Shown here piece by piece: positions 24,736 through 34,029 of a DNA stretch of 64,000 bases (position 1 is its first letter; each line of letters starts with the position of its first letter). The notes beneath the pieces are model-generated. The model was not told the origin of the DNA and did no database searches. It saw only the letters and a list, made by a program, of their open reading frames with translations. The position numbers and the translations under genes were made by a program. Origin of the DNA: Zoogloeaceae bacterium (GTDB lineage Bacteria > Pseudomonadota > Gammaproteobacteria > Burkholderiales > Rhodocyclaceae); NCBI GenBank assembly GCA_024235635.1, contig JACKMA010000001.1:1-64000 (forward strand). Reading direction: 5' to 3'.

Positions 24736-26729
24736 TGGCCGGCTCCGTAGTAGCAGGTATCGGGATCGGCCCGCGCGGCGGTGTCGGTGGGATCCACCGG
24801 CGCCGGATGGATCGAGTCGTAGAACTCGGTGAAGTCCATCGTGGCGAGATCCAGTTGCTGCAGCTCGATGGCAGTGAAGCCGCCGCAGTTGGGGTTGCGC
24901 GCCGTGCCGAGGCCTTGGCCGAGCTGGGCCTTGCCCTGTCGGTTGATCAGCTTGGCGAGGATCGAGTTGAAGCAGCAGTAGGTCTCGGTGCGCTCGATGC
25001 AGGTGCGGATGAAGCGCAGGCGCCGCGAGCAGTAGGAGCCGCGGGCGTCGCACAGCCCCGCGTCGCGCTTCATGGCGAGTTCCTTCTCGCGGTCCGTGCA
25101 GTTCATCAGGCTGGCGTTGGACAGGGCGAGGACCGCGTTCGCCCAGAAGGACGGCGAGAGCGTGGAGAGCACGTTCTCGACCGAGAAGTCGCCGTTCAGG
25201 AGATCGGTCACCGTCTGCTCGTCGCCGCCGGTGGCGACCGAGAAGCCGCGCTTGACGTGCTTGGGCGAGTCGGTACCGAAGAGCGCATCGAAGGTCCACG
25301 GCGACGGCCCCCGCAGACCTGCTTCCAGGGCAACCGCGAGGTTGTTGAAGGCCGCCGCCGGACCGCCCGAGCGAGCGCAGCAATTGACCAGCCCGAAGAG
25401 GCGCTTGCGACAGCGGTTGTCGAAGCCGGTGAAGAGTTCGTTGCCGTCCTCGTTGTACTTGCCGGCCTGCCGGGCGATCTCCATGAAGGACACCACCTGG
25501 GCGAAGTCGGTATTGGGTGGATGGCCGGTGTCCCACACCATGCCGTTCTGGTCGGTGTAGGTCTGGCCGGCACAGTTCGTCACCGACTCGGTGCGCCGGG
25601 TGTCGCTGGTGACGCAGGAGAAGTCCTTGGTCCACAAGGTGCAGATCGTGGGATCGAAGGCGTCGAAGTCGTCGCAGCGCTCGCCCGCGGGCGTGCACTG
25701 GCCGAAGCGTGGCTGGTCGCAATCCGAGCGCGGGTCCTGGTTCACGCAGTTGAAGGTGTTGGTGTAGGCCCAGCACTGGCGATTGACCCACAGCCGGTTG
25801 ATGAAGCGCTCCTGCGGCGCTTCGTCGCTGCACACCGAGTTCACGCGCTCGCACTTGTCCAGCCGCCCGGTCGGCGCACCGCCCACGGGCTCCGAGTTGT
25901 CGCCATCGGGCAGCAGCAGTCCCGGCGGCACCCGGCTCTCCATGTCCGCGCAGGGATTGATCCAGTTGTCGGTGACCGTGGGCAGCGCCGCCTCTTCGAC
26001 GATCTCGGTCTCGGTGTCCATGTCGGCCGCGCGCAGGTTGCCGTCGCCGTCCTGGCACTGGGCGAACTGACCGCTGCCGACCAGGGTTTCGCCGGCGCCA
26101 CAGCTCGGGTTGTAGTGGATGATCTCGCGCTCGCAGTAGTAGTCGCCGTTGGGGTAGTTGAAGGTGCCCTCGGCGCCGGCGGCACAATGCCAGGTGACCG
26201 TCACCTGCAGCACCTTGGTGCACATCTGGTCGAGCACCCGCAGGTAGTAGTCGTGGCAGCTCTGGATGTCGGTGGTGACGGTGCCGACCTGACGGTCCTC
26301 GGTGCCGCAGGCCGAGTAGCCCAGATCCGGGTTGTCCAGCGCGGCGGTGCCGAGGTTGCGCGCGGCGGCCACTTCCGGGTCGTTGTCCATCGGCGGCGCC
26401 GCCTGACGCACGGCCTCGTCGTTGCGCACCGTGTTGAGGGCCTCGCACTCGGGCGTCGGCTGGGCCTCGTTGGCGCAGGCCGCGGTCTGCTCGGCCGCGG
26501 CCTCGTCGCGATCGGCCTGGCTGCCGCCGAGCGAGGTCTGCTCGGGGTTGTCGGTGTAGCCCGGCGTGCCTTCGATTGCCGGCTCTTCGGAGAGCACGCC
26601 GATCGCCGCGCGCGCCGCCGCAGCGGCCGCCCGCGCCTCGTCCTCGACCGTGTCGGCGATCGCCGCGCGGGTGGCCAGCATCGTGGTGAGCATCACGGCC
26701 AGCCACAGGACGCGCGTCGGTCGCCGCAT
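24717..26729 (-). CDS. traN: Mating-pair stabilisation outer-membrane protein TraN
   Basis: 670 aa with a signal peptide ('MRRPTRVLWLAVMLTTMLATRAAIA'). Extremely cysteine-rich (more than 30 Cys), as known for TraN, including 'CFNSILAKLINRQGKAQLG' and 'CRKRLFGLVNCCARSGG' in the conserved C-terminal part. TraN contacts the recipient outer membrane; the less conserved middle determines recipient choice. Many disulfides explain the DsbC-like proteins in this operon. Start overlaps the trbC stop (ATGA). Confidence 0.92.
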   Translation of the reverse strand: MRRPTRVLWLAVMLTTMLATRAAIADTVEDEARAAAAAARAAIGVLSEEPAIEGTPGYTDNPEQTSLGGSQADRDEAAAEQTAACANEAQPTPECEALNTVRNDEAVRQAAPPMDNDPEVAAARNLGTAALDNPDLGYSACGTEDRQVGTVTTDIQSCHDYYLRVLDQMCTKVLQVTVTWHCAAGAEGTFNYPNGDYYCEREIIHYNPSCGAGETLVGSGQFAQCQDGDGNLRAADMDTETEIVEEAALPTVTDNWINPCADMESRVPPGLLLPDGDNSEPVGGAPTGRLDKCERVNSVCSDEAPQERFINRLWVNRQCWAYTNTFNCVNQDPRSDCDQPRFGQCTPAGERCDDFDAFDPTICTLWTKDFSCVTSDTRRTESVTNCAGQTYTDQNGMVWDTGHPPNTDFAQVVSFMEIARQAGKYNEDGNELFTGFDNRCRKRLFGLVNCCARSGGPAAAFNNLAVALEAGLRGPSPWTFDALFGTDSPKHVKRGFSVATGGDEQTVTDLLNGDFSVENVLSTLSPSFWANAVLALSNASLMNCTDREKELAMKRDAGLCDARGSYCSRRLRFIRTCIERTETYCCFNSILAKLINRQGKAQLGQGLGTARNPNCGGFTAIELQQLDLATMDFTEFYDSIHPAPVDPTDTAARADPDTCYYGAGQCPPPP

Positions 26730-27406
26730 CACGATCCCCGGCCCTTGCGCGCGCCGGCCACGGCCGCGCCGAAGCCGGGCACGTTGTCGAACTGCGCCAG
26801 CGCGTAAGCGATCGGTACGTCGCCGGTGAGCTTCACGAAATCCGCATCGCTGTAGCACTGACCCAGTTCGCATGGACGGTGAGGGGCACCCGGCTGTAGC
26901 AGGACGTAAGTCGGTACCGTCTGCACGTCGAAGCGCAGGAAGGCCTCGGAATCCAGCACCCACCCGACCTTGCGATTGCCCAAGAGATCGCGCACGGCAC
27001 GGAAGGTGGCCGTCAGATCGCCATCGACCAGGCCGCGCAAGACCAGCACCGTGTTGCTGCGCTCGGCGTCGTTTACCAAGCGCTCGAGCGAGGCCTTCGG
27101 CATCGAGAAGGAGACGAAGGCGAGCAGCGCGGCCGAGGGAGTCAGCACCTGGCGCGCCTGTTCGGCCGCGAGTCGTTCGTAGCGTTGCGACAGCGCCCCG
27201 ACATCGACCGGCGGCGCCGCCTGCGGTTGTGGCAGGGCCTCCACCCGCGGCGTGCCGATGGGCGAACGCCCCTCGTCGGCGAGACGGTCCGCCCGCGCTG
27301 CGGCGTCATCGAGCCGGGCGCGCAGCTCGTCGGCCGTCTCCGCCTGGGCGGCCGGCAGGACGGCGAGGCCCAGCACGAGAGCAATCAGCAGCGGGCGGGT
27401 GATCAT
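26729..27406 (-). CDS. trbC: Type-F conjugation protein TrbC
   Basis: 225 aa. Signal peptide 'MITRPLLIALVLGLAVLPAAQA', a charged linker, then the TrbC domain: 'LLAFVSFSMPKASLERLV', 'VLVLRGLVDGDLTATFRAV' and 'FDVQTVPTYVLL' with the cis-Pro loop of a thioredoxin-like fold but no CxxC. Periplasmic, acts with TraW and TraU in pilus assembly. Positioned between traU and traN as in F. Confidence 0.88.
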   Translation of the reverse strand: MITRPLLIALVLGLAVLPAAQAETADELRARLDDAAARADRLADEGRSPIGTPRVEALPQPQAAPPVDVGALSQRYERLAAEQARQVLTPSAALLAFVSFSMPKASLERLVNDAERSNTVLVLRGLVDGDLTATFRAVRDLLGNRKVGWVLDSEAFLRFDVQTVPTYVLLQPGAPHRPCELGQCYSDADFVKLTGDVPIAYALAQFDNVPGFGAAVAGARKGRGS

Positions 27407-27417
27407 GGCGAGCCCTC

Positions 27418-28452
27418 TCAATAGGTGAAGCAGCAGTTGCGCTTGCGGAACAGCAGATAGAGGGCGTCCTCGCCCTGGATCGGAAACTCCTTGCCGGCCC
27501 GCCACAGTGCAGAACTCGCCCCGAAAGGCTGGCAGCACTTGCCATCCACCAGGGCGGTATTGATGATCGGGCCGAGCATCTGGGTCTTGTAGGCGCGGTG
27601 GTCCATCACCCCATCCGGGTGCGGGCCGCACAGCGCGCCCCAGCCGTGGTAGCGCCACGAGAAGAAATACTTGTGCAGCTTGTACATCAGGCGCTGGGTG
27701 GCCAGCAGCGTGGTGTCGACCATGCCGTTGTGATGCACCGTCCAGCCGGTCTGCGGATACAGCGTGCCCTGACAGCCGGCGCACCAGAACAGCGGCGCGA
27801 GCCCGATGTAGGCGGTGGCGGCGACGCAGTCGGCCGCGCAGGCGGCGATCGCCACCGGCGAGGCGAAGAGCGCCGAATCGGCGTTGAAGATCGAGTTGAG
27901 TTCGGTCTTGTGCCAGCTCGCATCGATCTCGGTCATGTAGGTGAGATCCCAAGGCGTCTGCATGAAGCACGGGTTGTCCGTGGACATGCCGAGGATCCAG
28001 AACAGCGGAAAGATGTAGTGGTGGGCCTGGTAGAAGGCCTCGTTGGTGTGGGCTGTCACGCTCGGCAGCTTGCGGCCGTGGCGCGGCGTGGTGAGATCCG
28101 CGGAGAGGATCTGGCCGCCCATGGAAGGCAGGCAATAGGGCGTGCGCACCACTTCGGAGAGGATCGAGGGCTCCCAGAATCCGAAGGACAGGCCGACCCG
28201 CTCCACCGGCCAGCCCGGGCAGAAGCAGACCGGCCATTCCGGATTCTCGGTATCCGACTGGCCGCCCATGTTGGCGATCGGGATCTCCCCAAGGGTGAGG
28301 GGGAGCATGCAGCGCCAGCAGACATTGCTCACGTAGTCGCTGACCGGGTAGCTCGGGCAGGTACCGAGCGCATTGGCAGTCATGCCCCAGGCGCTGCCGC
28401 CGAGCGTCAGTGCCCAGGCAAGGCCGATCAGGCGCAGGATGAAGCGTTTCAT
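27418..28452 (-). CDS. traU: Conjugal transfer pilus assembly protein TraU
   Basis: 344 aa, signal peptide 'MKRFILRLIGLAWALTLGGSAWG'. Many paired cysteines: 'NVCWRCMLPL', 'CFCPGWP', 'FWCAGCQG' and 'KCCQPFGA', typical for TraU, which needs disulfides. Motif 'FWEPSILSEVVRTPYCLPSMGG' is conserved. Periplasmic; needed for DNA transfer more than for pilus formation. Overlaps traW by 4 bp. Confidence 0.95.
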   Translation of the reverse strand: MKRFILRLIGLAWALTLGGSAWGMTANALGTCPSYPVSDYVSNVCWRCMLPLTLGEIPIANMGGQSDTENPEWPVCFCPGWPVERVGLSFGFWEPSILSEVVRTPYCLPSMGGQILSADLTTPRHGRKLPSVTAHTNEAFYQAHHYIFPLFWILGMSTDNPCFMQTPWDLTYMTEIDASWHKTELNSIFNADSALFASPVAIAACAADCVAATAYIGLAPLFWCAGCQGTLYPQTGWTVHHNGMVDTTLLATQRLMYKLHKYFFSWRYHGWGALCGPHPDGVMDHRAYKTQMLGPIINTALVDGKCCQPFGASSALWRAGKEFPIQGEDALYLLFRKRNCCFTY

Positions 28453-29072
28453 GGCGCGAACTCCGTCACTCGCAACGCCCTGCCCTCCTGCACCACCAGC
28501 GCGGGCACCGCGCGCACCCCCAGCTTGGTGGTGAGTTCGCCCTTCTGGTCGAAGAAGACGTGGCGCTTCCACTTGAGATTCAATTCGACCCAACTGCCGG
28601 CGACGAGAATCGGCGTGAACAGATCATCAAACTCGGCACGCATGCGTTCGGCGTAAGCCACCTGGTCGGGATCGCGCGCATCGAAGAACAGGATCGGCTC
28701 GGAGAGGCTCACTACGTCGAGCGGGTTGGCCCGCGTGCCGGCCGGATAGAGCACATTGCCCTGCCCGTCGACCACGGGCTCGGTGAGCACGATGGCGGGA
28801 TCCCACAGCCACGAGCGCGTCGCCGTGGCGGTGACGATGCCGGGCAGCGGCTCGGGGTGCTCGAGCGCCTCGCGCATCCGCTCGCGAGCCTTGTCGCGTT
28901 CGGCTTCGAGACGGCCGCTGTCGATCGCCTGCTGGGCGCGGGCCTGCATGGCGCTGACGAAGTCCGGCTCGGCGATCGGGTAGCTCGGGCCGACACTGCC
29001 CAGATCGATGGCGCCGGCCAGCGCGGGCAGCCCGCTCAGGAAGAATGCCGTCAGGAGGGTTCCGGTGCGCAT
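28449..29072 (-). CDS. traW: Conjugal transfer protein TraW
   Basis: 207 aa, signal peptide then 'DLGSVGPSYPIAEPDFVSAM', the TraW N-terminal motif, and 'ILFFDARDPDQVAYAERM' and 'FFDQKGELTTKLGVRAVPALVVQ' in pieces at the C-terminus. Periplasmic, partner of TrbC and TraU. 2 bp downstream of the signal peptidase gene. Confidence 0.92.
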   Translation of the reverse strand: MRTGTLLTAFFLSGLPALAGAIDLGSVGPSYPIAEPDFVSAMQARAQQAIDSGRLEAERDKARERMREALEHPEPLPGIVTATATRSWLWDPAIVLTEPVVDGQGNVLYPAGTRANPLDVVSLSEPILFFDARDPDQVAYAERMRAEFDDLFTPILVAGSWVELNLKWKRHVFFDQKGELTTKLGVRAVPALVVQEGRALRVTEFAP

Positions 29073-29074
29073 GC

Positions 29075-29638
29075 TCAGAAGATCACGTGGGCGACACCGA
29101 TCACGCGCGACATCGGCACCAGGCCCGATTGCGCGTAGCGGGAGTCGAAGGAATCGTCGCTGTCGGCCTGGCCGAAGAGATGGCCCTCGGGCACCACGCC
29201 GGCACTGATCGGGTCGAGCGGCTGGCCCTGGCGGGTGTGGGGCTTGGCATAGCCGACACGCACGCCGGCGACGCGCACCACCCGGTCCTCGACCTCGATG
29301 CGATCGCCCGGCACGCCCGCCACCCGCTTGAAGAACGGCACCCCGTCCAGATAACCCATGTCCGGCAGCGGCTGGCCGGAGAAGCGGTACACCATCAGCT
29401 CGCCGCGCTGCGGCTGCGCACCGTAGTCGAGCCACACCAACCGGTAGGGCAGGCTCGGCGTGACGTTCACCCACAGCCAGTGCTTGGCGGCCACGTAGAG
29501 AAGCAGGACCAGGGTGGCAATCAGCCAGTGCCGGCGCAGGAAGAGAGCCAGCTCGCGCCACTCGCTGATGCGGCGCTGCAGGAAGCCGGGCGCCACCGGC
29601 GCCTCCTCGCGACGATCGGCGCTCACCGGGGCGTTCAT
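29075..29638 (-). CDS. S26-family signal peptidase of the conjugation operon
   Basis: 187 aa. One transmembrane segment (residues about 37-55), then the catalytic pattern: Ser62 in 'VTPSLPYRLVW' and Lys104 in 'FFKRVAGVPGD', followed by 'FGQADSDDSFDSRYA', as in TraF/TrhF-type peptidases that process or cyclise pilins. The pilin here (37007-37351) is the natural substrate. This gene has no counterpart in F, but is found in ICE and IncH-type systems. Confidence 0.87.
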   Translation of the reverse strand: MNAPVSADRREEAPVAPGFLQRRISEWRELALFLRRHWLIATLVLLLYVAAKHWLWVNVTPSLPYRLVWLDYGAQPQRGELMVYRFSGQPLPDMGYLDGVPFFKRVAGVPGDRIEVEDRVVRVAGVRVGYAKPHTRQGQPLDPISAGVVPEGHLFGQADSDDSFDSRYAQSGLVPMSRVIGVAHVIF

Positions 29639-30063
29639 AGACCCACCCGGCGGCGCAGCGCATCGGTGAGATCGACCACCCCATGGTGTCCGGCGATCGC
29701 GTTGCTCGACAGCACCGTGCAGGCGCAGGCCTCCGACAGCTCGTCGAGCGCGCCCGGCAGGCTCCGGGCGAAGGCCTCGGCCCGCGCCATGGCCTGGTCC
29801 CGCTCGCCGGCAGTGACGCCCTCCTGGCTGACCACGCGCGAGAAGGCGGCCTCCTGCTCGCGGTAGAGGGCGGCCAGATCGACCGTCGCGAGCCGCGGCA
29901 GTTGCGGCGGCAGGAGCCAGTAATGGTAGGTGGCCACCGCGGCGACGGCGACCACGGCGCTCACGGCCACCAGCTCGAAGACGCCCACACCGCGGCGCAT
30001 GGCCTCGGCCTGCGGTTCGGATGTCGCGGACGGGGTCACGGCTTCGCCGGCCATCTCGCTCAT
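29635..30063 (-). CDS. trbI: F-type TrbI-like membrane protein
   Basis: 142 aa, one transmembrane helix ('VFELVAVSAVVAVAAVATYHYW') followed by a periplasmic coiled region and a cysteine pair ('ACACTVL'). 'AIAGHHGVVDLTDALRRRV' near the end is like the F-type TrbI family C-terminus. In F, TrbI lies between traC and traW and influences pilus length; the place here is the same apart from the peptidase gene. Overlaps traC by 4 bp. Confidence 0.72.
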   Translation of the reverse strand: MSEMAGEAVTPSATSEPQAEAMRRGVGVFELVAVSAVVAVAAVATYHYWLLPPQLPRLATVDLAALYREQEAAFSRVVSQEGVTAGERDQAMARAEAFARSLPGALDELSEACACTVLSSNAIAGHHGVVDLTDALRRRVGL

Positions 30064-32645
30064 GCCTCGATCCCCCGGTCGCGCAACACCGCGGCGATCG
30101 AATCGGCGACCGACAGGCCTTGCGCCCGATACTCGTCGATCGGGCCGTTGTCCTCGTGACGGTTGGAGAAGGTCAGCAGGGTCGCCGGATCGAGCACCAG
30201 GCGCAGCACGCCCTCGCCCATCTGGGTGAAGGCGTACATCTCGGCATAGGCCCCCTTCTCCAGCCGCAAGGTCTGCAGCAGGCGCTTCTTCTGCTCGTCG
30301 ATGGCGAGCTTGCCGGACTTGGCGAGCAGCTCCACCGATTCCTTCCTTTGTCGCAGGATGAAGACCGCATCGGAGAGCGTGAAGGCGGTCAGCAGTGCCG
30401 GCGAGGCGTGGTAGTCCTCCACCTGGTGGGTGGCGGTGATCAGCGCCCCGCCGTACTTCCGTGCGCGCCGTGCCGCCTCCTCGATGATGCGGGTCACCAC
30501 CGAGTCGTCCTCGGAGCCGAGCTGCTGCTTCAGCTCGTCGATGATCAGGAGCTTGCGGTTGTTGCGGGTGAAGTACATCTCGGACGTGATCCGGAACAAG
30601 AGGATCATCAGCACCACCCGGTGCAGCGAGGCCGAGCGCTTGAGGCTTTCGACCTCGATCGCCACCAGTTGGCGCGAGAAGTCCACGTTCGACGGGCCGT
30701 CGAAGAACTCGGCGTAGGCGCCGCCGGTCGAGTAGGGCTCGAGCATCACCGCGAGGTCGGTCAGGCGCTGGTCGTGGGGTTCGTCCGGGTTCAAGCGACC
30801 GCCCACGAAGACCGAGCGCAGATCCGAGACGGTCATCTCGTTGCCTTTCTCTTTCCAGCATCGGGTCAGCGCGGTCGCGATCGCGGCGTACTGGAAGGGA
30901 TCCAGCGCGCCGTAGGGCGCGGCCATCTTGGCGACCGTGGCCTGCAGCATGTCCAGGTCGTCGTTGAAGTCCACGACGAAGCTGAAGGGGTTGATGTTCA
31001 CCCCGCAGCCGGCATGCAGATCCACCATCTGGCCGTCCGCGAGATCGGTCAGGCGCTCGAAGCTCTTGCCCAGATCGAGCATCCAGACCTTGGCCCCCGC
31101 CCCGAGGTAGGACGAGGCCAGCTCGTTCAGGAACACCGACTTGCCCGAGCCCGGCGTGCCGACGATCGCCGCCGAGTAGTTGCCCTCGGTGTTGTCGTAG
31201 AGATCGAGCCCGCAGACCTGGCCGCGCCGCCCGGCAAAGAGCAGCACGGGGTTCTGCGAGCCGCGCCACTCACCGATCATCGGCGAGAGGTGCACCGCGT
31301 TGGGAATCGACTTGGTGGACGCGATCCCGAGGCTGTAGAGGGCCTCCTGCATGCCCGTCCCGTAGGACAGGGGCAGCGCGCTCAGGAAGGCGATGCGGTG
31401 CAGGAAGGAGACGTTGTTGATCGAGAAGCCCTGATCGCGCCACAGGCCTTCGGCGATCGCCTCGGCGCGCTCCATGTTGTCCGGGTGGGCGAAGAGGCCG
31501 AGCGTGTGGTAGAGGCGCACCAGCGTGCCCGACTGATTGATCTCGCCCAGCGCCGCGGTCCAGTCGCGTCGCTTCTCCTCGACGTTGGCCATGTAGGGCG
31601 CGGCCTTGCTCGCCGCGTTCTGGGTCGCCCGCATCTGGTTGGCCGACGTCTTGGCCTTGACCGCGGAGGCGTCCATGAACTGCACGCCCATGGTCAGCAG
31701 GAACGGGCACGGGTACTGCAGCGAGTTCTGCAGGCTGTCGCCCAGCAGCCCCCCCATGCGCCACAGCGCGAAGCGCTCGGGATAGCCCTTGACCGCGAAG
31801 AAGCGCGCTTCGACCGGCTCCTTGCGGTTCGGTTTCCGAAATCGCAGCCCGCCCTCGCTGGCGAGCTGCCGGGTGTCGATGTCGATGATCTGGTCGCGCA
31901 CTTCTCGGAAGGCGTCGTAGCTGAGCGGCGTGGCTTCCTCGAACAACCGGTGCGGGTTGCAGAAGTCGGCGCACCAGTTGATCAGATCGGTCGCGCCCCA
32001 GGTGCGCGCCGGAAAGCCGGCGGTCTGCAGCGTGGAAGCGATGTTGGCGCGCAGCTGCACGAGCCGTTCGCGGGCGGTGAGATCTCCCACCTTGGCCGGC
32101 ACGAAGCCGCTCACCACCAGCCGGTAGTCGCGCAGCAGGTAGTTCGCACCCGGCGCAATCGAGGTCACCGCGCCGCGCAGGTAGTGCTCGACCCGGCGCC
32201 GGGCGAGCAGGCGGTACAGGCTGCGATTGCGCGCCGGCCGGCCGTACTCGGCGGCGAGTTGCCCCTGATCGGCGTCGACCTTGCGCTGGCTGGCATAGCG
32301 CAGCAGGCCGGGCTTGACGTGGGGCGTGCCGAAGATCGAAATCTGCAGGCTCGCGCCGGCCGGCCAGGCGATCGTGTAGAGGCCGCGCAGCATGTCCACC
32401 ATCGCCTGGTCGGCACCGCTTTGCGGCAGCGCCTCGACGGCGAAGCCCAGGCCCTCGGAGAGGATGAACAGCTCGCGCTCGGCATCGAAGGCGTGGTAAT
32501 TCAGCCAGCTCGCGAACTGGGCCGGATCGCGGGCGTCTTCGTGACCGGCTTCGCGCTCGCCAGCGGGCTGCAGCACGTCCAGCGTGCGTTGCAGGATGCC
32601 GCCCAGGCGATCGCCCAGCAGAGTCGACAGTACGGAGGAGGTCAT
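30060..32645 (-). CDS. traC: Type IV secretion ATPase TraC
   Basis: 861 aa, the usual size. N-terminal TraC domain (residues 30-270), Walker A 'GTPGSGKS' at residues 496-503, Walker B region 'NRKLLIIDELKQQLG', and the late motif 'ATHQVEDYH'. VirB4-type ATPase at the cytoplasmic face that powers pilus assembly. Start overlaps the end of traV. Confidence 0.96.
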   Translation of the reverse strand: MTSSVLSTLLGDRLGGILQRTLDVLQPAGEREAGHEDARDPAQFASWLNYHAFDAERELFILSEGLGFAVEALPQSGADQAMVDMLRGLYTIAWPAGASLQISIFGTPHVKPGLLRYASQRKVDADQGQLAAEYGRPARNRSLYRLLARRRVEHYLRGAVTSIAPGANYLLRDYRLVVSGFVPAKVGDLTARERLVQLRANIASTLQTAGFPARTWGATDLINWCADFCNPHRLFEEATPLSYDAFREVRDQIIDIDTRQLASEGGLRFRKPNRKEPVEARFFAVKGYPERFALWRMGGLLGDSLQNSLQYPCPFLLTMGVQFMDASAVKAKTSANQMRATQNAASKAAPYMANVEEKRRDWTAALGEINQSGTLVRLYHTLGLFAHPDNMERAEAIAEGLWRDQGFSINNVSFLHRIAFLSALPLSYGTGMQEALYSLGIASTKSIPNAVHLSPMIGEWRGSQNPVLLFAGRRGQVCGLDLYDNTEGNYSAAIVGTPGSGKSVFLNELASSYLGAGAKVWMLDLGKSFERLTDLADGQMVDLHAGCGVNINPFSFVVDFNDDLDMLQATVAKMAAPYGALDPFQYAAIATALTRCWKEKGNEMTVSDLRSVFVGGRLNPDEPHDQRLTDLAVMLEPYSTGGAYAEFFDGPSNVDFSRQLVAIEVESLKRSASLHRVVLMILLFRITSEMYFTRNNRKLLIIDELKQQLGSEDDSVVTRIIEEAARRARKYGGALITATHQVEDYHASPALLTAFTLSDAVFILRQRKESVELLAKSGKLAIDEQKKRLLQTLRLEKGAYAEMYAFTQMGEGVLRLVLDPATLLTFSNRHEDNGPIDEYRAQGLSVADSIAAVLRDRGIEA

Positions 32646-33301
32646 TGCATGCGCTCCTGGCTCTCGCGCAGCCGGTCGGCGACGGCGGCGGGCATGAAGG
32701 GGCTGTTGCCCAGGCTCTGAGCGATCGCGTCGGCCCCCTTCCTGACTTCGCTCAGCGGGGCTGCCGGCACGGCCGGCGGCGGCTGGATCGGCGCGAAGGC
32801 CTTCTGCTCGGCCTTGCGGAAGTGATCCAGACGCCAGCGCCCCTCGTCGAGCTTCACGTAGGCGCGACGCCCTTCCAGCAGGGTGTCGTCGTTGTCCGCC
32901 CAGGGGGCGATATAGACCCGCAGCACCCGCGGCCGGGTGAGCAGCGCCGCCGGCAGGCCGGGGATGGTGAAGCCGTTGCCCTCGGGCACGGCGGCCGGCG
33001 CCCTGTAGGCCGGGGCGGGTGGTGCTGTCGACACCGAGGGGGGAACGGGCGTTGCCGTGGCGACCGGTGCGACGGCCGGCTCGCCGTCCTGGTCGGCCTT
33101 GCTCGCGGCACGCGACGTATCGCCGAAGCCCGGCTCGAGCGAGTCCTCGTAGACCTGACTGATCGGCTTGCAGTGTCCCCCTTGCAGGAGCGGGCAGCTA
33201 TAGCTCGAAGTCCCGCCGAGACCAGAAAGATTGGTGCATGCACCGCTCACCATCGCCGCGGCCACGGCTCCCGCGAGGGACAGGGGTCGCAGGGATCTCA
33301 T
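32642..33301 (-). CDS. traV: Outer-membrane lipoprotein TraV
   Basis: 219 aa. Lipoprotein signal 'LAGAVAAAMVSGACTNLSG' (lipidated Cys after SGA) and the TraV motif 'YSCPLLQGGHCKPISQVYE' with two further cysteines. A Pro/Ala linker separates it from a C-terminal domain 'RVLRVYIAPWADNDDTL'. With TraK and TraB it forms the outer-membrane core complex, as VirB7 in Ti systems. Confidence 0.85.
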   Translation of the reverse strand: MRSLRPLSLAGAVAAAMVSGACTNLSGLGGTSSYSCPLLQGGHCKPISQVYEDSLEPGFGDTSRAASKADQDGEPAVAPVATATPVPPSVSTAPPAPAYRAPAAVPEGNGFTIPGLPAALLTRPRVLRVYIAPWADNDDTLLEGRRAYVKLDEGRWRLDHFRKAEQKAFAPIQPPPAVPAAPLSEVRKGADAIAQSLGNSPFMPAAVADRLRESQERMQ

Positions 33302-34029
33302 CGGGCAGTCTCCATGGCGGTGGCCTGGCCGAGCCAGGCGACGATCTCGGGGGCGCTCGCCGCGCCGGCCATGACGCGGCCATCGGGCGCCACCAGGGTC
33401 GGCGTGCCCTGGATGCCCAGCTCGCGCGAGAGCGCGAGATTGCGATCGAGCGCAGCGGTGTCGCAGGCTGCGGACTGGGGTGCCTGGCTGCGCAGCATCT
33501 GGTCCAGCCACGCCTCGCCGCGATCCGGCGCGCACCAGATCGCCTCGGCGAGCGGCCGCCCGCCGGGTTGCAAGGGGGTCAGATAGACGCGCACTTCGAG
33601 CTGGGGCAGTTGATTGAGGGTCTGCTCCAGCCGGCGGCAGTAGCCGCAGGCCGGATCGGAGAAGATCGCCACGCGCAGGGTCGGGCTCGGGCCACGCCGC
33701 ACGACGAGTGCATCCTCGGCCGGCAGCCGTGCATCCACGTCGGCGACCCGGGCGAGATCGGCCTTGCGCGCCGCGGTCAGGTCGCGCTGGCCCGGCATGT
33801 CCCAGATGTGGCCGAAGAGCACGTAGCGACCCGAGAGATCGGCGTACACGAGGTTCCTGCCGGTCGTGACTTCGTACAGGCCGGCGATCGGCGAGGCCTG
33901 CACCGAATCCCACTGGGTACCGGGGTAGTCCTGGCGCAGGCGGGCCAGCAGCTCGGCCTCGGGACTGGCCAGCGCCGGCAGGCTCATGAGGCCGGCGCAC
34001 AGGGTGGCCAGCAGATGCTTACTCGTCAT
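33298..34029 (-). CDS. dsbC: DsbC-family thiol-disulfide isomerase
   Basis: 243 aa. Signal peptide 'MTSKHLLATLCAGLMSLPALA', N-terminal dimerisation domain ('GLYEVTTGRNLVYADLSGRYVLFGHI' in pieces) and thioredoxin-like domain with 'FSDPACGYCRRL' (active site C-G-Y-C) and 'GIQGTPTLVAPDGRV'. It repairs disulfides of the cysteine-rich TraN, TraU and TraH. Chosen ATG has GGAG 6 bases upstream; an ATG 12 bases earlier is less likely. Confidence 0.9.
   Translation of the reverse strand: MTSKHLLATLCAGLMSLPALASPEAELLARLRQDYPGTQWDSVQASPIAGLYEVTTGRNLVYADLSGRYVLFGHIWDMPGQRDLTAARKADLARVADVDARLPAEDALVVRRGPSPTLRVAIFSDPACGYCRRLEQTLNQLPQLEVRVYLTPLQPGGRPLAEAIWCAPDRGEAWLDQMLRSQAPQSAACDTAALDRNLALSRELGIQGTPTLVAPDGRVMAGAASAPEIVAWLGQATAMETAR

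Noticed and set aside
24735..26807. 690-codon plus-strand frame
   Set aside because: Antisense shadow of traN.
30021..32720. 899-codon plus-strand frame
   Set aside because: Antisense shadow of traC, with no start signal and atypical composition.
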